This document shows positions 60,905 to 64,000 of a stretch of DNA of 64,000 nucleotides, in pieces. The notes under the pieces are model-generated. The model ran no database searches, was not told the origin of the DNA, and saw only the letters and a list, made by a program, of their open reading frames with translations. Origin of the DNA: Gonatopus flavifemur (lineage: Eukaryota; Arthropoda; Insecta; Hymenoptera; Dryinidae); the NCBI GenBank assembly GCA_018340375.1, contig JAFFJZ010000003.1, positions 25,730,001 to 25,794,000 on the forward strand, in the 5' to 3' direction. Both the position numbers and the translations under genes were made by a program. Position 1 is the first letter of the stretch. Each line of letters begins with the position of its first letter.

Positions 60905-63900
60905 CTGAAATCAAAAACATAAATCATCAATAAATTAAAATGTAATAACATTTACATAAATCATAGTAGAACAATATGTATGTAACACTCTTTCTAGGCT
61001 GGAAAAGGCATTTCAGAAATTAAAATTATGATACCATTGTATGGTACCAGATTCAATATCCAAAGCTTTGGAACACTCTGGTAAGGGAGCTAAAATAGAT
61101 GTCATATGACATCCAAATGAGCGACAATCGTGAAGTTTTGAAAGCTTTATGCCCCGTTACGATCGAATTATTTATTTAAAGAAGACCGACTGGGTATCAC
61201 AGAGAAAGTTGATTTTTGCGAATAACGGTTGGATGATTCAAGAAAAGACCCGATTTTGAAAGCACGTTTGCGATCGTCGGTTTACTATTCGTGGTCTCCG
61301 TCGTAATCTCTTTCCCCGCACCCACCGACTGTATTGTACAATGGAATCATACCAGTCAAAAATCCGTGGACGTATTCGATTCTCGGGACTGTCGTGATAT
61401 GAACCGGTGGTATACGTCAGACTCATATACCAAGTTGAGTTGGCAAGTAAGTCCGTTGACCCTTTTCGAAGGTCGTCGTACCTTTCTTCGTGTTCTACGC
61501 GTATTCGTCACTCGTTATTCACCGAGAACAACGGAGACCCTAATCTACGACTGAGATTTACCCTCTTTTTTTCTTCTTTATTTCGAGAAGTTTAGAAAGC
61601 AACAAAAAACGGTCATAAATACATAATAGACGGCCCAGCTGAATTTCTCGAAGCTCTTCCAAAAGTGCGTCGTCAATTTGACCAATAATGATTTTTTTTA
61701 ATAAGGAAAATATATTTTTAAAACAATGTAGGATTGTAAAGTACAAAGAAAGAACGAGGTCATGCGAGTACAGAGACGATGAAACAAAAGAAATGAATCA
61801 CGTTCTTTACGTCATAAGACAGATAAAGAATTCTCTTAGTCTTCCAATAATTCTTTTTCATTGTCTTTCTAATTGTTAACGATACAGAAGTGTTCCGCGA
61901 GGTTCTGACACCCGAGGAAGAAGAACGGAGAACAAAAACCAAAGCAGAACAAAAACTGATAAAATTTCTGATGAAATAATCCACTTAATACACAAGTGTT
62001 ATTATAAATTTCGTACCACAACACTGTTTGCTTAGTCGCAGAATAAATTTCCATCAATTTCCAATAATATGTCCCTGAGAAGATTTCATTATCGATCGAT
62101 CGCAATGAAGCATATTTGCCTCTTTCAATCGAATTATTCTCTGACGGTTAGTGCGCTAATTACTGTCTTATCAAATTAACTACCGCTATCGTAGCTATGT
62201 TTTCTCGAAGAAAATGCCAAGCGTGAGAGAAACAAGGGGAAAAGAAAAAGCAAAGAGATCAAAATAAGAAGAAGAACAAGAAGAAGACGGAGAAGAAGAA
62301 GAAAAAGAAAAACCGAGGAATTCATTTCACTTGTTACTCCTATCGGTATAGAAAAATCTCAGAGAAAGAAACAGAAGAATTTGGTTGAATTATAAAAGAA
62401 TTTCATGACATCCGATTATCGGTCGATTATAAATTTCTCGTGCGTTGAATGATAATTATAATGAGAATTTAATGAAGTTTCGATTGGAAATTAGATTTAG
62501 GAAATTCCATTGTCTCATGATTTCACGGTATTTAATCGATTGTATCAGCTGTTTTCGAAGCCACGCCGATACAAACACCGCTGCCAACCGCCAAGCAAAG
62601 CGTGAACGCGTACTACTTAATCAGCATTTAATTAGAGAAAAGTTTCGTTGTGACGTTATGGATTCTTACACGGTTGTACCTTACATCGGCCTCGGCAGAT
62701 GATAATAATACATAATAATGGACGTTGAAGTTGATTCGTTATCGCCCGCAGAAATATCGTTCAAAGATAAATCGGTGAAACTTGATGTTTCATTTTTTTA
62801 CAGAATGGATTGTATTAATAATCAGTACGAGATAAAACAATACCAGATATTGAGCAACACTTCAAGAATACTTTTTCGAATAACGCATGAACCACTTGCA
62901 GCAACAGCAACAGCAACACCTTATCATTTATATGAAAAATTTTCAAAATTCAAGAATTTTATTGAATCTTCGTACACTCAAATCCTCCGTCAAGAAATTA
63001 TTACAGTAGGAATGTTGAATTTTATCAACAATTGTTGAGACTCAATGTATCGATAATGTAAGTTCTTTTTACTCCCGTCCTGATTATCATTTCCTGCACG
63101 GAGAAAAATGCAGGTTGAAAATATAGTAATCTTTAATAAAAATTTGAGAATATTTCTTCACATCTGAGAATTTTTCTCAAATGCCTAATAAAGACAAAAC
63201 GGTCCACTTTTTTGTGGAATTTTATTCGAAAAACAATGAAAAATTATGAATACTTAATAAAGAATAGAGAAACATATGAACTTTCCGAAAGTCGCGCGTG
63301 AAATTTTACAAAAATAGTAACAAAATTTCAATATCCTACTATTCACTTTGTGAAATTTCATACGCAACTTTTGGAAAGTTCATATGTTTTTCTATTCTTT
63401 ATCAAGTATTGATAATTTTTCATTGTTTTTCGAATACAATTCCACAAAAAAGTGGAGCATTTTGTCTTCATCATGCATTTAAGAAAAATTCTCAGATTTT
63501 AAGAAATATTCTCAAATTTTTATCAAAGATTACTATACTTTCGACCTGCATACTTCTCCGTGTGGGAACGTCACATCAACATAATTCTTTTGAGAGCATC
63601 GTCATACGCCTGGCACGTGAGACACCTTTTTATCTTGGCGAATATAAGAATTACTATACCTCATGAGTGGAAAAAAACTGAAAGGAAAGAAAAGGAACGG
63701 AAGAAAGAGAAAGGGAAGAAAGAAGAGGGCAAAAGTTATTATTGATCTGACGCACGCATGTCAGTCACGCTGTCTACACGCGAACTGGTCTCTGACCAGA
63801 CTTTGTAATAAATAAAATAAAATAATAAAAAAAAAAATGATTAATCGAGAATAGGAAATTCTAATGACGGTGGAGATCGATTCCTCACGCGAAACTAGAT

Positions 63901-64000
63901 AATTCAAGTACGAATGTTGAAAGAAATGTATTCAATTCTTACAATAGTTGGATCCCAAGTCAATTAAATGATTTCTATGTCCATGCGTCAGTTTTGAGAA
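60905..64000 (-). other. nmo: nemo upstream intron, continuing past the window
   Basis: I searched by eye for the Gly-loop exon (IGYGAFGVVW) and did not find it, so the preceding coding exon is outside. There is a GC-richer stretch at 61250-61560, a GAA-rich run at 62262-62312 and a large foldback at 63097. ORFs of 62-106 codons here show no recognised domain. Confidence 0.45.
63097..63562. mobile_element. 466-bp foldback MITE, CACGGAGAA ends
   Basis: CACGGAGAAAAATGCAGGTT is opposed by GACCTGCATACTTCTCCGTG. The arms pair over nearly the whole length, including ATATAGTAATCTTTAATAAA, CACTTTTTTGTGGAATT and CATATGAACTTTCC with its inverted partner GGAAAGTTCATATG. Confidence 0.75.

Noticed and set aside
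61238..61595. Overlapping ORFs on both strands upstream of the first visible nemo exon, considered as the missing 5' nemo exon
   Set aside because: None contains the Gly-rich loop IGYGAFGVVW or ends in the required TG phase before a GT donor.

Overview
The window is nuclear DNA of an insect. It is AT-rich, its genes are split by conventional GT-AG introns, and the spaces between genes and inside introns hold many short inverted-repeat transposons. The conserved protein with the clearest identity, Nemo/NLK, has the C-terminus typical of insects. A degraded FLYWCH/MULE-type transposase and the dense foldback (MITE) load would suit a wasp, sawfly or similar genome, but the order cannot be fixed from the sequence.

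Layout. (1) 1-2125, plus strand: the 3' end of a gene I do not recognise (206 residues visible, lysine/arginine-rich with a C-terminal cysteine cluster), followed by a long 3' UTR. (2) 2.1-14.4 kb: no gene. This is a pile of foldback elements, a MULE transposase relic, a tRNA-like SINE head, a 141-bp tandem repeat and a degenerate repeat-module block. (3) 14424-20357, plus strand: a complete six-exon gene for a secreted PI-PLC X-domain protein of 452 residues. Exon phases match at every junction. Its first intron (3.3 kb) is largely transposon-derived. (4) 20.5-26.7 kb: a second foldback-rich intergenic zone. (5) 26.7-34.5 kb: an unusually repeat-poor AT-rich block with no gene. It carries a one-sided cluster of TGTAAATA (Pumilio-type) sites on the minus strand and may be the 3' UTR or flank of the next gene. 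(6) 34539-60904, minus strand: nine coding exons of the nemo (NLK) protein kinase, from just after the glycine-loop exon, which lies beyond the window's right end, to the stop codon. Introns reach 8 kb and contain a few foldbacks and some GC-richer islands. (7) 60.9-64 kb: upstream nemo intron with one large foldback.

I see no functional link between the three genes. Nemo is an intracellular kinase tuning Wnt/Wingless, TGF-beta/BMP and planar-polarity signalling. The PLCXD-like protein appears secretory. The first gene's product is unknown. Foldback elements are the dominant non-genic feature: many end in closely related motifs (ACACGGAGAAA, ACACTGAGAAA, ACACTGTAAAA), which suggests mobilisation by one transposase acting in trans. 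No CRISPR array, rRNA, ordinary tRNA, viral gene or clear undescribed multi-gene system was seen.
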